Of a stretch of DNA of 64,000 nt, positions 12,964 to 26,396 are shown piece by piece; the first letter of the stretch is position 1, and each line of letters opens with the position of its first letter. Under the pieces are notes generated by a model that saw only the letters and a program-made list of their open reading frames with translations, was not told the DNA's origin and ran no database searches. Source of the stretch: Chrysoperla carnea (lineage: Eukaryota; Arthropoda; Insecta; Neuroptera; Chrysopidae); NCBI RefSeq assembly GCF_905475395.1, contig NC_058337.1:28172983-28236982 (forward strand), read 5' to 3'. The translations under genes were made by a program, and so were the position numbers.

Positions 12964-13847
12964 AATAACTATTTTACTTATTATTTTAAGGATTAAAAAT
13001 TGCTTCTGGATTTTTTCTTTTATTGATTTCACTTCTGATCTGATCTTTTTGGAGCTAGTTGCTTCTACAATAAAACTGGTCTTTGCAACCATAATGCTAA
13101 AAACCATAATGTATACCTCCGATATGCAAAAGAAAGATAGAACGAGAACATTTTTCCTACAAGTAATGCTAGTTGTTATGCAATGAAACAGAATATCAAA
13201 TCAATTAGATTGATAATGTACGTAGCAGACAATGTACTAAAGATGAAGAAAAAATTAAATTAGAATTTTATTCTAGAAATATTTTTTATTTGAAGCTAGG
13301 CACACTTTTGATTCATGAACCTATTGTTTTTACTAGTGACAACTTACACGGAGTGCTGTGACAACCAACATCGGGTTCAGATGACGTGCAAATTTTTTAA
13401 GATACTCAATTTAAATTTTCTTCCCAGTGAAGAATATTATCCTAATAAACTTTTTCAAGATTTTAACGAGATATGTGATGTCTGAAACGACGTAAACCTT
13501 TTTTGGCTTCGAAAATTCTACTCAAAATAAAAATAAAAAAATTTTAAAACCCGGTCTCCCCTACTGTTTATTGTGATAATTTTCCAAGATTAATGACTTT
13601 GTTTTTGAACATAGTTAAATGTACATGGATGTAAAAATTAATTACACCAGATGAAACATTATGTAAAATATTTATCTTGAATCTAGCATATCTATTTCTA
13701 ATTTACACGGAAATAAAGTCTTTTACAACAAACCACAAAAGTCTCAACAAATGTTACTAAAGTTTTCATGTAAGAAGTATAAGGTTTTCCATTAAGAGGT
13801 GTTATTTTAAAGTTCACACCATTTTTGTACTGCCAAAGATGGTCTAG

Positions 13848-13915
13848 AGTTTTTAGGACTCATCTTGTAACCCGTTATAGATAGAACAAAAGTAAAAAAT
13901 GTACTTATACATGTT
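13848..13915 (-). repeat. Family B fragment, inverted
   Basis: Minus-strand words GTTCTATCTATAACGGGTTA and CAAGATGAGTCCTA match the middle of family B. No more than about 70 bp is recognisable. Confidence 0.45.
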
Positions 13916-15225
13916 ATGACGATTGCAACTCTTCCAATTTTTTGAATCGTTATATCTGAGAAACGGTGGCTCTTAGGAAAAAAGTATTGTGACATTTTAT
14001 AAATTTAAGTATCTGATCTACAATAAGGAATATGCATGTATTTTTTTATTTATTTTTAATTCATTGTTTACACCGTAATAACAAAGTAAAAAATATAAAT
14101 ACTTCTTAGAAATGCTGTATTTAAGTGTAAAAAAATATTTAAAATACATTATAATTTTGAGATATTTAAACGCAGTTTTTTTGGTGCTCTCTGTTGATGA
14201 CGTATAAGTACGTGATCTGTCAATTGGTGACAGTTCAATGTATAATTTACACTTTAAAAAAATGAATTTACAACACAGAATTTACACTCGTTATTATTAA
14301 GTTTTCTAATAAATACCATATAAAATGTAAGTAATTAATATCATACAGTATGTCAACAAATTTGACAAGCCCGTACTATGATGTCACGTCCGTATAAAAA
14401 TTTGAATTTCCGTTTTAGAAATTTTTAAGTGCTCTCACTGAATTCGTACTTTTGTTTATTAATTTTAAGTAATTAAAAAGATATTAATATTAAAGATATA
14501 CTAAAATAATGGTTTAGTCGAAATGTCCAGTCATTAAAGTTACGGAAGAAAAATATTTGATCCAAATTTAAATTTCATGAATATTCTCTATTCCGAACTA
14601 ATTTTATGATAAAACCTACCGTTTTGCTGACCTTGACCCTTGTAAATTTTTTTCCCAGTCTCGGATCGATGAGGAATTCGTTTATGCTGGTGTTTCGAAC
14701 AATCCTACCGAATTTCAGCCGAGTGCAAATTTTTGTACCTTCACTCATATTTTTTTATTTAATTTAACCGGATAAAATCAACAAAACCACTAGAACCAAT
14801 TGAGACTTTTGATCCATGCTTACAAATCTTTACTGTATAATACGCTGCAATTTACTCATACCTAGAAATTTCCAAAATTACATTTCAATTACAATTATTT
14901 GTTATATTAGTTATCAGTAGCGATTAATGTTTAAGATAATTATTTAAATTGCTTTTTTTTTTCAAATAAATTACTTTTATCGATAAATTCAAGTTTAATG
15001 TGATTGAATATTTAATTTGATAACAAATTAAATCATAAAATTTATTTAAAAAATTTGAAAGTCATTTAATTATCATCAATTTGTCAATTTAAAAAAATTA
15101 AGCTGCCTTATTCAAAGTCATTTATTAATTTCATCGCATGTTTCCAATATAATGAATGCTTGGAAAATTTACTGTTGAACATTTTCTACTTCATCTAAAA
15201 TAGATATTTTCAAAACTAAAATTAA

Positions 15226-15458
15226 ACTAAAATTGACTGAATTAATTGTTGGAATACCATGTACAGACAGTGTTGATTACTCTGTCACATTACACATACA
15301 TACATGTCACACATATATAACTGATATTCCCATATAATACATACCATACAATTTGCGCTCTCACGGGTAAACAGTGATGTTTACGAAAAAACTTTTCAAA
15401 CAAAAGTTGTTTATTTTTTTATAAGGAACATTTTTTTACATTTAAACTTTTGTTCTAG
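15226..15458 (+). repeat. Family B dispersed repeat, 5' part
   Basis: AATTGACTGAATTAATTGTT, ATACCATGTACAGACAGTGT and CACGGGTAAACAGTGATGTT mark the 5' half of family B. It is cut off before the GACGGAC tail and followed by a hairpin at 15466-15500. Confidence 0.6.
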
Positions 15459-15465
15459 CTACTAC

Positions 15466-15500
15466 CCATCAAAAACAAGCAAGCTGCTTGCTTTTGATGG
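15466..15500. repeat. 35-bp hairpin
   Basis: CCATCAAAAACAAGCA, a 3-base loop, and TGCTTGCTTTTGATGG: 16-bp arms with a single G-T-type mismatch. Located at the broken 3' end of a family B copy. Confidence 0.75.
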
Positions 15501-16035
15501 TTAGTTTAGGTGTTTTGATAATAAATTTTTGTAATAAGAGAAAAATTTTTATTATGTTGGAAAAGAACCTCAATACTCAATAATATAAGTAAACAAAGTC
15601 CTAAAAACCCAAGATTATCTCGAAAATCAACGTCGAATCATTCAAATTGTGCTCATATCAGAGCTTGCATATGTCAGCTGCTCTATTTTTTCCTTTGGCA
15701 TAGAAAGGTGGTAGTTTGTAAATAAATCTAAACGATTTAAATATTTCAAAATTAATATTTGCAAAAATGCGGAAAAATTTACTTTGGAATTCAACTAACG
15801 GAAATACGCATCATAACAAATCTCAATTTAACGAACGTCCTAAATTTTGTTTTTTGTTGAATAATTTTGCATGCAGTTTATGCAGCTGTATAATATGTTT
15901 CTATTTTTAAATGTATGAACGCAATTAAATTTAAAACATTTTAAGAATTTTAATTGAAATGCATCAAATAAATAATACAAGTTCATTAAACGGAATTAAT
16001 AACAAATTTAACACAGTTTCTTAAATATACTAGTG

Positions 16036-16657
16036 CAGGGGTGGCCAATCTTTATGTATCAACGTGCCATTTCAATTCTTCATTAATTACGTTTCATAAG
16101 CAATATCAAGCAAAAATACGTCAGTGCTTCCGTGAAGACGTCGATATAAAAGGAGCGAAGTTAATGTCAATCGTTCTTGATCTGTTACATTTCCGGCCAG
16201 TTTAAAAGATTCTTTTCTTTATTGTGTTTCTAGATACAGGAGTATCTTTGAAGCTCTGAATTGTCTAAACTTTACTATCGAAATCATCAAAAATTAGGAC
16301 GTGCATGTTAACCAGGCTTCTTTCAAAAACTCTTTAAAAGGTTTACTATGCTAAGCTGTGACATTTACAGCCGAGTAACTTGCCGTGCTTGTATGACAAT
16401 TTTTGCCAAAATATTTAATCATAGACGTCAACTATTTATTTCTGTCTTTCATTGCAGTTGTAATTAATTCCTTTTGCTCTAGTTCGCTTTTTTGACTTAC
16501 GGATCAGTGATATTTGTTTCAAAATGCCAACTGTAGTCCACGATGTAACTACAAAAACAAACGAGCGCGCGTTCGTTCGTAACCAAATACTTTATAGTGA
16601 ACATCGTGATCGGTGGAGTACCCAAAATATTCGCGTTCCAGTGGTTCGCCACTCCTA
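16036..16657. mobile_element. hAT-like non-autonomous element
   Basis: About 620 bp with ends CAGGGGTGGCCAAT and (reversed) TAGGAGTGGCGAACC, matching the common hAT terminus. The flanks TACTAGTG (16028-16035) and TATTAATG (16658-16665) look like a decayed 8-bp target duplication with two mismatches. No transposase frame is seen inside. Confidence 0.7.
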
Positions 16658-16659
16658 TA

Positions 16660-17585
16660 TTAATGTGAGCATATTAAATTTTAAGATGGATTAAAAATAA
16701 TAGACCAGCATCAAATATGAAAAATTGTTCAGCACTGCATATCCCACTCATATCAACCTCTCAGATAATAAAATATTTTGGCAAGAGATAGATTGTCAAT
16801 CTATACGTTGATCATATTTTCGAACTTTTAACTTCTTTTCCCATTTCTTTTTAAAACCGTTAAATAGAGGTTATTGTATTCAAGCCAGGGTAAAAAATTT
16901 ATCCCTTCCTCAAATTTCGGGGTTTTACGTTTCAGAGTATGTACGTGCCGAAAACGTTAAAACTATTTGTGTTCTATATACGTAGATTTCGAAAACGTAA
17001 AAGCAGTAAGTTGTACGTACGAAAGTATCCAGAACTTTTTACCGAAACTAATAAGAGATATAGAAAATTGATCTATAGTGCCTTATTTCGGACCAATTCC
17101 ATTTGAAAATAATTTAAAATATATAAATTTTCGTACAAAATTCAAAATTTGATTCTAGAACATTCGGCAGCTTAGAAAAAAAAAAGTAATTTTCTTCCGA
17201 GAAAGGGAAGATCCAAACAGGGGATAGAAGTTGGAGTGTAATCGTTAACAGTGTATTTCTATACAACGACAAATGTCTATTTTTGTGATTTGCTAATCAA
17301 ATATTTTTCCTACGGCCAAACGTATGGCCGTAAGTAACGAGAGTACTTTCCTCAAAATGAATGTTAATACAGAAGGATACATAAGTAAATATACATAAAC
17401 AGTTGTTAATTTTCGCAAACAGAATTTCATGCTAATTGGGCTAATTAATATTTTACTATTTATTTACAATTTTATTGCAGAACTTGTAGTTTGTTGGTGT
17501 TTGGCGGAAGGAATTATTCGACAATTAAACATATTACATTAGGAATGTATTTTATACCTATTATATCTGTAGCTTATTCTAAATA
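16660..17585. other. AT-rich spacer, no feature seen
   Basis: No inverted ends, protein motifs or tandem arrays were noticed. Confidence 0.45.
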
Positions 17586-17589
17586 AACA

Positions 17590-17775
17590 AATGCCTACTA
17601 TTCCTATTATATTATAAATGGGAAAGTAAGGCCGTTTGTTTATTTTTTTGTCTTGTTTGTTTCTGCTTCACGCAGAAACTACTGAATGGATTTGAATGAA
17701 ACTTCACAATAATTATGTAACTCATACATCAGAATAACACACACAAAGCTATAATTTATAAAGATATATTTAAGA
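17590..17775 (+). repeat. Dispersed repeat (AAATGGGAAAGT...CTGAATGGATTTGAATGAAA)
   Basis: The order of words resembles a common insect dispersed repeat: a TATAAATGGGAAAGT start, a T-rich centre, AAACTACTGAATGGATTTGA, then CATCAGAATAACACAC. No coding potential. Confidence 0.4.
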
Positions 17776-18847
17776 AAAAAATTAAATTTGTCTTTTACAT
17801 TTCACTATGTACATCATCCATCTCTGAACATTCTTTTAAAGCTAAATTAAAGCTTTCTATAAATAATATAAATATGGTGAACAATATGCAATTTAAGGTC
17901 ATCTTTTCTGATATACTTAATAAATTATGACTATTTTACATTTGAAAAAGAAAGTGAAAACTGTACACATATTTTTTTACCTGTGTAAAACAATTCCTAT
18001 CGCTATTTCCATCGTTATGAGGGGAGGATAAGTGTTAGCAAGGGAAGGGAAGGCTATAACGCGGTGGTCTTTACTTTAAGACCCAGCAAAGCGTGTGGGT
18101 ATCAAGCTAGTATCATGTATAACGTCTTCCTGTAATGCATTAATAGTAGGTATATTTAAGTGTAACAAATTGATTATAATAATTATCGTAAATGAATTGA
18201 TCTTTTAACAATTTCGATTGATTTATGGTATAAGAACGTTCTCTGTTCTATCTGTAACACATTCCCAGAAAATAAAATCAATAGGAACAATTATATTTTG
18301 ATGTATAAACAATAACAACACAATCGATTCTTTTAGATTTGTTAGCCATAAAGTATAAAATATAAATGTTATAATAATAACTCTTTGTATAATGTTTTAT
18401 ATAGTTGGGGAGAGTGCATTTCCAGGGATCAAAATTTTACTTTTACAGTCGATTTTTGATAATCAAAAGTTCAAAGGACCGCCATCTTTATTTCGCTTAT
18501 TAATGTTTAACACTAAAGCAGTTTATTGCTAATAAATATACGACAAAAAAAATGTTAGTTAGTTGCAAGAAATTGAAGGTTCAGTCATAAATTGGATATG
18601 TTAAATACGCTCTACTGTCGCATACAATCATGTACAGGCATGTGGTCACTAAGCTCCTCGTGGAAAATGAGGGAAAAACGACATTCTCTTATAGAGGTTC
18701 CTGTTTCTCACGTATAGAGAATTTAGAGTTGACGGGACCTGGTAATAACCCTCACCTGTCAAGCTTTCCCTGTATATGTTTTCTAAAGCTTGTTTGAAAC
18801 GTGATCCATGATCAAAGAAGTGTAAAAAAAACATTGTAGCCGACTAA

Positions 18848-19189
18848 TTAAGGATGTACGACTACGGTAATGTAGGCACAAATTTAAAAACATATATATA
18901 TTTTCAAATTTTGATGAGGAATTATGTATTAACTTGACAATATAAGATGAAAAGTAAAATACAATTTTTCGATATCTGGAGTAATTTTCAAAATATCGAA
19001 AATTGAAAATTTTGTTTAATTATTTAACTTTCGATATTTCAAAAACCAAGGCAAATGTAGAAAAATTATATTGTTATTTTTCGTCTACATTCATGAAGTT
19101 ATAACAAAATTAATCATCAAAGTTGAAAATAAGGTACAAATAATTTCAACGCTAAATTTAAAATTGCTTTGGTGCTCGTACTACCGTAA
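18848..19189. mobile_element. Family A short element
   Basis: Begins TTAAGGATGTACGACTACGG and ends GGTGCTCGTACTACCGTAA. The interior is very similar to 9772-10072. Non-coding. Confidence 0.55.
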
Positions 19190-19584
19190 AACAAATGCAC
19201 ATGTATAAATCATTCTCGGCTTCTTGCTTTCTAGTAAAGAAACTTTTTTTTCCATTAATTGCTATCTCGTAGATAGTAATATCTGTTGAATACTTATAGA
19301 ATGATTCAACCCACTTTGTGTATCCATGGTATAACACATTACCCTACTATTACCTAAACTAAAACATCAAGATTTTAATACAATTAGGTACGTATTTTAA
19401 TTAAAATGTAAACACACAATCATATTGTGTGTACACAAACCATAAAGTAAAAAGTAAAATTCCATTTGTCAAAAGTATTGAATGTGTCAAATATATTTGT
19501 TTATAAAATTCTCTTCTGTTTTAGTATACACAAATGATAAAAGAACTCTTTTAGTTTGATCAAATGAATAATAGAAACAAGTGA

Positions 19585-20003
19585 AAACAAACAATTGACT
19601 GGGTTAATTGTTGAAATACCATGCATAGTCAGTGTTGATTTCTTTATCACATAACACATACATACATGTGACACATACATAACTGATAATCAAGTATACT
19701 ACATATTATAAAATTTCCGACTAATTGGCGCCCTCACGGGTAAACAGTGATGTTTACGAAAAAATGTTTCAAACAAAAGTTAATTTTTGATAAGGAACAT
19801 TTTTTTACATTTAAACTTTTATTCTATCTCTAACGGTTTACAAGATGGGCGGACGGACGGACGGACATCCGGAAATGGACTAATTAGGTGATTTTATGAA
19901 CACCTATGACAAAATTTTTTTCCTAGCATCATTATTTTTAAGCGTTACAAACTTGGAACTAAACTTAATATACTATGTATATTTCATATATACATGGTAT
20001 AAA
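19585..20003 (+). repeat. Family B dispersed repeat
   Basis: Near full-length: CAATTGACTGGGTTAATTGT, the CCCTCACGGGTAAACAGTGA block, CTAACGGTTTACAAGATGGG, a fourfold GGAC microsatellite (about 19851-19866), then CTAATTAGGTGATTTTATGA and a palindromic ATATATACATGGTAT tail. Confidence 0.65.
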
Positions 20004-20004
20004 A

Positions 20005-21715
20005 AGTGCGCAATTTTTTCAATTATTCATGGGTACTACAAGCATTCTGTGGAAACGAAAATATAGGCACATAATATTTCATACATACAAATATAGAGAG
20101 AAAAAATCGGTTTTGGGTTTTCCACCCAAGAGATACTCAGTCCAACGTTTTTAATAAAACCCACTCATCATTGCTAAATAACCCATGTTCACGACAACAT
20201 CAATATAAATCAGTAGATTTTAGACACCTCCATGGGGTAATACACTTCATTATGATTGGATTTTAAAAAATTGAATTATTTGTTATTTTTTGTTTACAAG
20301 GAATCAAAATTGTATTTTTTTTATTCTCTAAGTATATAATAAAGTGCTTTTGAGTTTTGACAGCTGATTCCTTTCGTTATCTAATAAGATTGCTCTTCTG
20401 GGCTGTTGATATTTGTAATTTTTTGATACCGTTTTTTTTTTTTTTTTTTTTTGTAAATTTTGTTTTTTATCATGTTATTTTTTTCTTGTAAAATAGATTG
20501 AACAGACTCCAATTCTTGATGTGAGCATTTTTGTCGGAATTCCCAATTTAGACTTCCAAATTTTCCTTAAAAAAAATTCCCAGTTTAGCCCTCCAAAGCC
20601 CTCCAAATAATTATGGCGAAGCATTAAATCTGTATAACATTCTATGTCTATATAGTGACATGTTAAAAGGTACCAGTTAAAATCGTTACTTAGAGTCTTC
20701 GTTAGCAGGATTGTCAAAAATTGCTAAAATGTTCAACACTTTGTGAATGCAATTATTATACAAGTATGGTGGAAACGCAGAGGAAAATTGTCAATTACAT
20801 ACGAGAGTGAAGTTCATTTCATCACTCGAGTGTGTAATAGACACCCCGCATAGATTGCAGAAATTTATCGGATTCGAATCAGGTTGATTATTATTAATGA
20901 AGTAATTAATAGGGACAAATAGGCATTCCATTTTAACTATCGATAAAATTTTTGCAATAATTTCTCTACGTAGCTTCGATTCAAAATACAGGCAAAAAAA
21001 GTGTATTTCCTTGGAGTCACCTATATGATTAATGAATCCATTTACTTGCCAATAAATCTTTTTACATCCTATATCATATATAATCAATTATCCAATAATT
21101 CTTCAAATGGTGTTTTTATTAGAAATTTGTAAACATAAATAAGTCCTGAATATAAATAAAAAAATGGAAATAAAACCTTCATTCTACCTAGTAACCTTGT
21201 AAAAATATATATTGTTTGAGTGAACAGCCATAAAAACGCGCATCCACCCATTTTTCGTTTCTCATCGTCCTTAAATATATACAGTAATCGTCACCTCGCC
21301 CAGTTCTTCCAGAATCAACTTCAATAGGTATACATATATATTATTTTTATGACTTGAATATGTATGTTTTCCATCATTTTCGTTTATCACGTAAAACAGC
21401 CTACTTCCTCACCTATTTATTCGTTTGTCTGTCCTTCAGTTCGGTGAATTTTATTACAAAACATAGTTGTATATATATACATAACCATGTGTATTTATGC
21501 CCGTTAAAAAAAAACTTTTTCCCTGTAAAGTCATAACGCGATAAAATATCTGTTTACAAAGTGGTTCAAAGTGTTTAAAATCTAATTAATTTTCATAGCT
21601 TATACATGGTCCAATCGCACTTCCATTACGACACTTGTGCTCCTTCACGTTCGTAACATATGGAAGCGAATTTTAATATTTATAAAATTCAACAAAGTTA
21701 AAAACAAAAATAGAA
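20005..21715. other. AT-rich spacer, no assigned feature
   Basis: Contains a poly-T run (about 20431-20452) and a 98-codon minus frame (20791-21087) with a lone CNLCG pair but no recognisable domain. Treated as non-coding. Confidence 0.45.
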
Positions 21716-22275
21716 AACAAACAATTAAATGAGTTAATTGATGAAATACCATCTATAGACAGTGTTGATTACACTATCATACTACACATACACAACTGAT
21801 ATTCCCATATAATACATACTATCAAATTTGCGGCCTCACAGATAAACAGTGAAGTTTACGAAAAAATGTTTCAAACAAAACTTGTTTATTTTTTTTTAGA
21901 AAAGCATTTTTACTTTTAAACTTTGTTCTATCTGTAACGGTTTACAAGATAAGTACTACGAAGAGGTCCTATGAGCAACATAGGTCAATTGGGTCTGGGG
22001 TACCTAGGACCCATCTTGTAAACCATTAGAGATAGAACAAAATTTTAAATGTCAAAAATTTTCCTTACAAGAAAATTAACAACTTTTGGTTGAAATAGTT
22101 TTTCGCAAACATCACTGTTTACTTGTGAGGGCGCATATTAGGTTATAAAATTATATAGTATGTATTATATGGAATTATCAGTTTTATATGTTCCTTTACT
22201 TACAAAATAAACACTGACTATACATGCTATTTCAACAATTAACTCAGTCAAATGTTTGTTTTCACTTGTTTTTTT
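21716..22275. repeat. Two family B copies head to head
   Basis: A forward copy (21716 to about 21975) meets an inverted copy (about 22005-22275) at their TTTACAAGATRRGT / CCCATCTTGTAAACC junctions, giving a long imperfect palindrome with a ~30-bp centre. Confidence 0.65.
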
Positions 22276-22394
22276 TAATTGCAGCTTTCTCGGCTCAAGC
22301 ATGATCAGGCTTAAACCTGAGTTTGCAAAACAGTTATGGAGACTGTAAAGCACTAAGAACGAGACTAAAGTTCTAAATCTGTAAAAAAAAAAAT

Positions 22395-22525
22395 ACTACA
22401 CGGTATGAAATTTGGGTGGATTTCATCATGTCAGTATCGGTGTGAAATGCATACTACATTACAACTATCTCTATACCATACCAGCATTGTGGCAAACGCC
22501 ATGCATTTCTTACCGTGTAAAGACC
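22395..22525. mobile_element. Very short element with ACACGGTA-AGAAAT inverted ends
   Basis: TACACGGTATGAAATTTGG faces CATTTCTTACCGTGTAAAG across about 125 bp. The interior is more G+C-rich than the flanks and has ATGCAT words. Could be a miniature transposon; weak support. Confidence 0.35.
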
Positions 22526-23599
22526 AAAACTATCTGTACAAAACCCAAACCATGACCAAGACAAAATTTCATGGTACTGTATTTGTTCTCCAACAATTTT
22601 GAAAACGTTGAGACGTAAATATTTGAAAAAAGTATCATTAAGATATTTTTAATCGATGTGGCTTTGCTGTATAACTTTATAAAAACTATGAATTTTAAAA
22701 AAAGGTGACTAAAGTGTTGTCAAATAAGGGAAAAAAACCAAATACGTATTTATAAAGAAAATGTGCCAAATTACAAACTTAACGAACATGTTATAGGCCA
22801 TTTTTTCATACAGCATGGTATCACATGTTGGATGATAAAAAAAAATTTAACTAATGAAAAAACAAGTGTATTAGGAAAATGGAAAATATCTAATGAACAC
22901 ACGCACTTTTCATTAAAATGATAATAAAAAGAAAAATACACACCCAATACACGCCATAAAAAGCTAACCAACTATTAAAGAGGTACATGCCCAATGAAAA
23001 TTTATTTACGATTCTAAAGATTGATCTTTATTTTGGTCAACCTTCTTGTAATAAATTTAACTGCCGGCAGATGAAATCTTTCTAAGCTTATAGAGAAAAA
23101 TATACCAAAAATTATACTAAAATACATTTATGTATTAGTGATGCCCCAAGAGAAAAACAAGAATCCAGGTTTTCGATAATTATTCGATACGAGAGATATT
23201 TCCAATCAATTTTTTAATTAATTTTTTTAATTAACTTTATTAATTCCTTATCTTCGAAATAGTGCTTATCAGAGACTACCAAATTTAGTCTATTCTCTCC
23301 TATTTTTTTTACTTCGAATTCTTGTTGAACGTAAACCGACCACATATTATTAATTATTACTTTTATTTGAATGCCAAAAATATTTTAAACAATGTTGACG
23401 AGAACAGTCGAGACAATAGAAAAAATTCAATGATAGAAATGATACGAGGCAAGATGATACTTTACTGAACTTTTATAAGTCGAGATAATACAAAAGGAAT
23501 ATTACTCTGGTCTCTTCTCGTCTCGTTTCAAATTATTTTACAGTCAATTTATGCCATTCTCTATCAAATACTTAAAAAAATATTTTAATCCAAAAACAA

Positions 23600-24035
23600 G
23601 TGAAAACCAACAATTGACTGAGCTAATTGTTGAAAGACACTGCACAGAAAGTGTTGGATATCAGTGCTTTCACTATTTTTAACAAGTTAGAAAAGTTTAA
23701 AAAATAAACACAAGCAGGGCATTTGTTTTGGTTTTCGAATAATTCAAAAATGTTTGATAATATTTTCTAAATTTTTTTTTTCGTTTTTCGAGAATCTTTC
23801 ACAAGACCACTAGTTGAAGCTACCTGCAATTTCTACTGCGTATCTTTAATAGTTTTGGAGAAAATGGACATCTAAGTTCTGGCCTATTTTGAAACCTCAC
23901 AGTGACGTGTCAAACAAAAGTTGTTTATTTTTATAAGGAACATTTTTTACATTTAAACCTTTGTTCTATCTCTAACGGTTTACAAGATGAGTCCTACGAA
24001 CCAAAGACCTAATTGACCTGGGCTGATCATTTGTG
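23600..24035 (+). repeat. Family B dispersed repeat, rearranged
   Basis: Starts CAATTGACTGAGCTAATTGT, then a segment also found at 43740-43900 (CACTAG, AGTTGAAG, GGAGAAAATGGA words), then CTCTAACGGTTTACAAGATG. The ATACATG middle of other copies is replaced. Confidence 0.55.
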
Positions 24036-24939
24036 AACCAAAACCATTTTTGTTCATAGAGCTAGATTTTTGCTATCAATAAATTACTGTCTAAACTATT
24101 CGATTTACAAAAATATGTTCCATACAAAAAATGTTTGCGTATTTACAAAAAACAACTTTGCAATTTAAAGCTTTCATCAAAATGTTTATCAGTTATGAAT
24201 CAGAGTGAGGTTTTAATTGAACCTGAAAATGGAGCTAAAATCGCCTGTGGACAAAGCACATCCAAAGGCGGATTTTCATTTATTGCTGATGCGATTCGTG
24301 TGTCCATCATTTTTACATATTTATCCATCCAAAATTTTCGTTTCGTCACTCAAAATTTGCGACATTTAATCTTATCCCAATACTTATCCTGCTTATTAGA
24401 CTAAATGATCTGCCATTATACATACATCCGTCGTTAAATATCAAGAAAATATAAACAAATTATTTTTGTGTTTCTTTTCCCTAAATACTTTTATTTCAAA
24501 TGAAAAAACTATATTTATGTGCAATAATCATTCTTGTAAATTATAATAACTTATTGACCATTGGCACGCAGTCCTCACATAAATAAATGGCTGTTTATCA
24601 AAACGAATGGTATTATTTTGTACAACAATCAACCTTGAAGTGATATTAAAGTGTTACGTAATATACTTTAAGATATTGAATTTGATTTGTTATAAAAATT
24701 ATTAAAGAATGCACTTAAGCGTAATTAAATATTTTATACATATTAAAAGAAAAAAAAATATGTCATGTCAAGTAATTGTACGGATAAAAAGAACATCATA
24801 TAAATTTCTAGGATGCAGAACTGAGTTAGTGCCATAAGTAGCAAATTTACTGACTTTACACTTGATTAAATAATTCCCATTCATTAAAAAATATAGACAA
24901 TGTTAATTACATAAATTATTATGCAGAAAATATAGGACA

Positions 24940-25103
24940 TTGCCATGCTCATACATCCTTAACACGCGTGAAAAAATAAAGAAACAAAAAATTTGTAAAT
25001 TAAAATATCTTAAATGTACTATAGTACATTTAAGATATTTTAATTTACAAATTTTTTGTTTCTTTATTTTTTCACGCGTGTTAAGGATGTATGAGCATGG
25101 CAA
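24940..25103. repeat. Perfect 164-bp palindrome without spacer
   Basis: I checked the two 82-bp arms base by base; they are identical reverse complements with the axis between 25021 and 25022. The outer part (CCTTAACACGCGTG and ATGTATGAGCATGGCA) overlaps the end of the family A element that begins at 25081. Open frames on both strands here are mirror images and not genes. Confidence 0.95.
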
Positions 25104-25680
25104 CAATGTTTGATTTAAAAGCTCAAACTTTTTTATCGATAGACTTTTACTCAAACAATATGTGGCAAAAATTTCAGCTTAGGTACCCATGCAAATTTTT
25201 AAGAAAAATATTAAATATTGCTCGTATGGAGAAATCTCAAAAAAACGACTTGAAAGATTTTGATTTTGAAACTTTAGATAATTTTCGCTTGGAACGAGTT
25301 AAAACAACTAGAAAAAAAAAAAAACTTTTTAATATAAAGTAAACATATAAGCAATGACATAGAAAAGAAAAAAACCAAGTGTCTCCATTCATATAAAGAA
25401 TGTACGTAACGAGATTTAGGGTTAAAGTTATTTATATCTTATTTTCAACTTTGTGATTAATTTTGTTATAACAACCTGAATATAGACGAAAATTACGAAT
25501 CAAGTTTTTCGATATCTGTCTTGATTTTCAAAATGTCGAAAGATTAATAATTAAACAAAATTTTCAATTTTCAATATTTTGAAAATTATGCCCGATCGAA
25601 ACAATTTTTTCTTACTTTTTGTCTTATATTTAGTATATTTTTTATATTTGTGCCTCGTCTACCGTGCTCATACATGATGA
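25081..25680. mobile_element. Family A element (TTAAGGATGTATGAGC ends), long copy
   Basis: Starts TTAAGGATGTATGAGCATGG and ends ACCGTGCTCATACATGATG. It is about 600 bp and parallels the copy at 29314 through shared words such as ATGGAGAAATCT, CTTGGAACGA and AACCAAGTGTCTCCAT. The 83-codon frame at 25091-25342 is not conserved in the sister copy. TTAA at the end suggests TTAA target choice, as in piggyBac-type elements (inference). Confidence 0.6.
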
Positions 25681-25740
25681 GTAAAAAAATGTTTACTTCA
25701 CGGACAGAAAATTGAAGTTGATTTTTGAAAATCTTTAGAA

Positions 25741-25965
25741 GTACGCAAATATAAACTTTTAAAACACGTAATTAAACAAAGAGGAAGATACATTAAAAGT
25801 GACGTTATTGTTGAGTATCACCATAGAGATTGCATATAAAACTCTGTTTTGCAAGAAAAAGATGGACAACAATCTTTGAATGCTTTTAACTTATTCATTA
25901 AATGTTATGATATCAAGTCTAGTTTTACATTTTTATGGGTAATGTGACAAATTCGATATCAGCCA
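25741..25965. repeat. Dispersed repeat also present at 1-260
   Basis: Same orientation and the same word order as positions 1-260, about 75-80% similar by eye. It may be a continuation of the family A long element next to it. Confidence 0.6.
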
Positions 25966-26396
25966 GACTTGTTTATTGCTTGGCAATTCGAAATTCAAGG
26001 TTTACTTGTGAAGTGGAAAAACGTTCAAGGTCTGTCCTGGCACCTCACTCGTGACAATTTCCTTTCGAAAAGGCGTTATGCCTAAAAGTGTTGCGTTTTT
26101 TAAACAATCTTAGAAAAATTTTAAAAAATCCAGTTTAAATAATACACTAGTACCTAATTAAAAATTTCACTAATATGATTAATAGATTATAAAATTATAA
26201 ATATTTCCATGAAAGAGCACTAAATGCGGCTCTGCACGCAACAAGTAGGCATAATTGTCAAATATTTTAAAATATTATTAAGTTCATCTAAGGTGATTTA
26301 AATTAGAATATAGTTGAATTAATTTTCCTTATCCAAGCATTGTGTACAGAAAAATTATCAATGAGTGGGGAAAACCTAAAGCGTAGTTTATAAATA

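Noticed and set aside
19845..19870. GGAC tandem run as a possible regulatory array
   Set aside because: It is the usual GACGGAC segment of family B repeats, seen in several copies.
20791..21087. 98-codon minus-strand frame with a CNLCG pair
   Set aside because: A single Cys pair in otherwise random-looking AT-rich translation; no zinc-finger spacing or homologue recognised.
24135..24404. 89-codon plus-strand frame with a locally protein-like middle (EPENGAKIACGQSTSKGG)
   Set aside because: No family recognised, the ends are Ile/Phe-rich, there are no splice context or neighbours, and it lies next to a family B repeat.
25091..25342. 83-codon open frame on the plus strand
   Set aside because: It starts inside the perfect palindrome, is Lys/Phe/Leu-rich, and its sister copy at 29314 does not keep the frame. 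It is part of a repeat.
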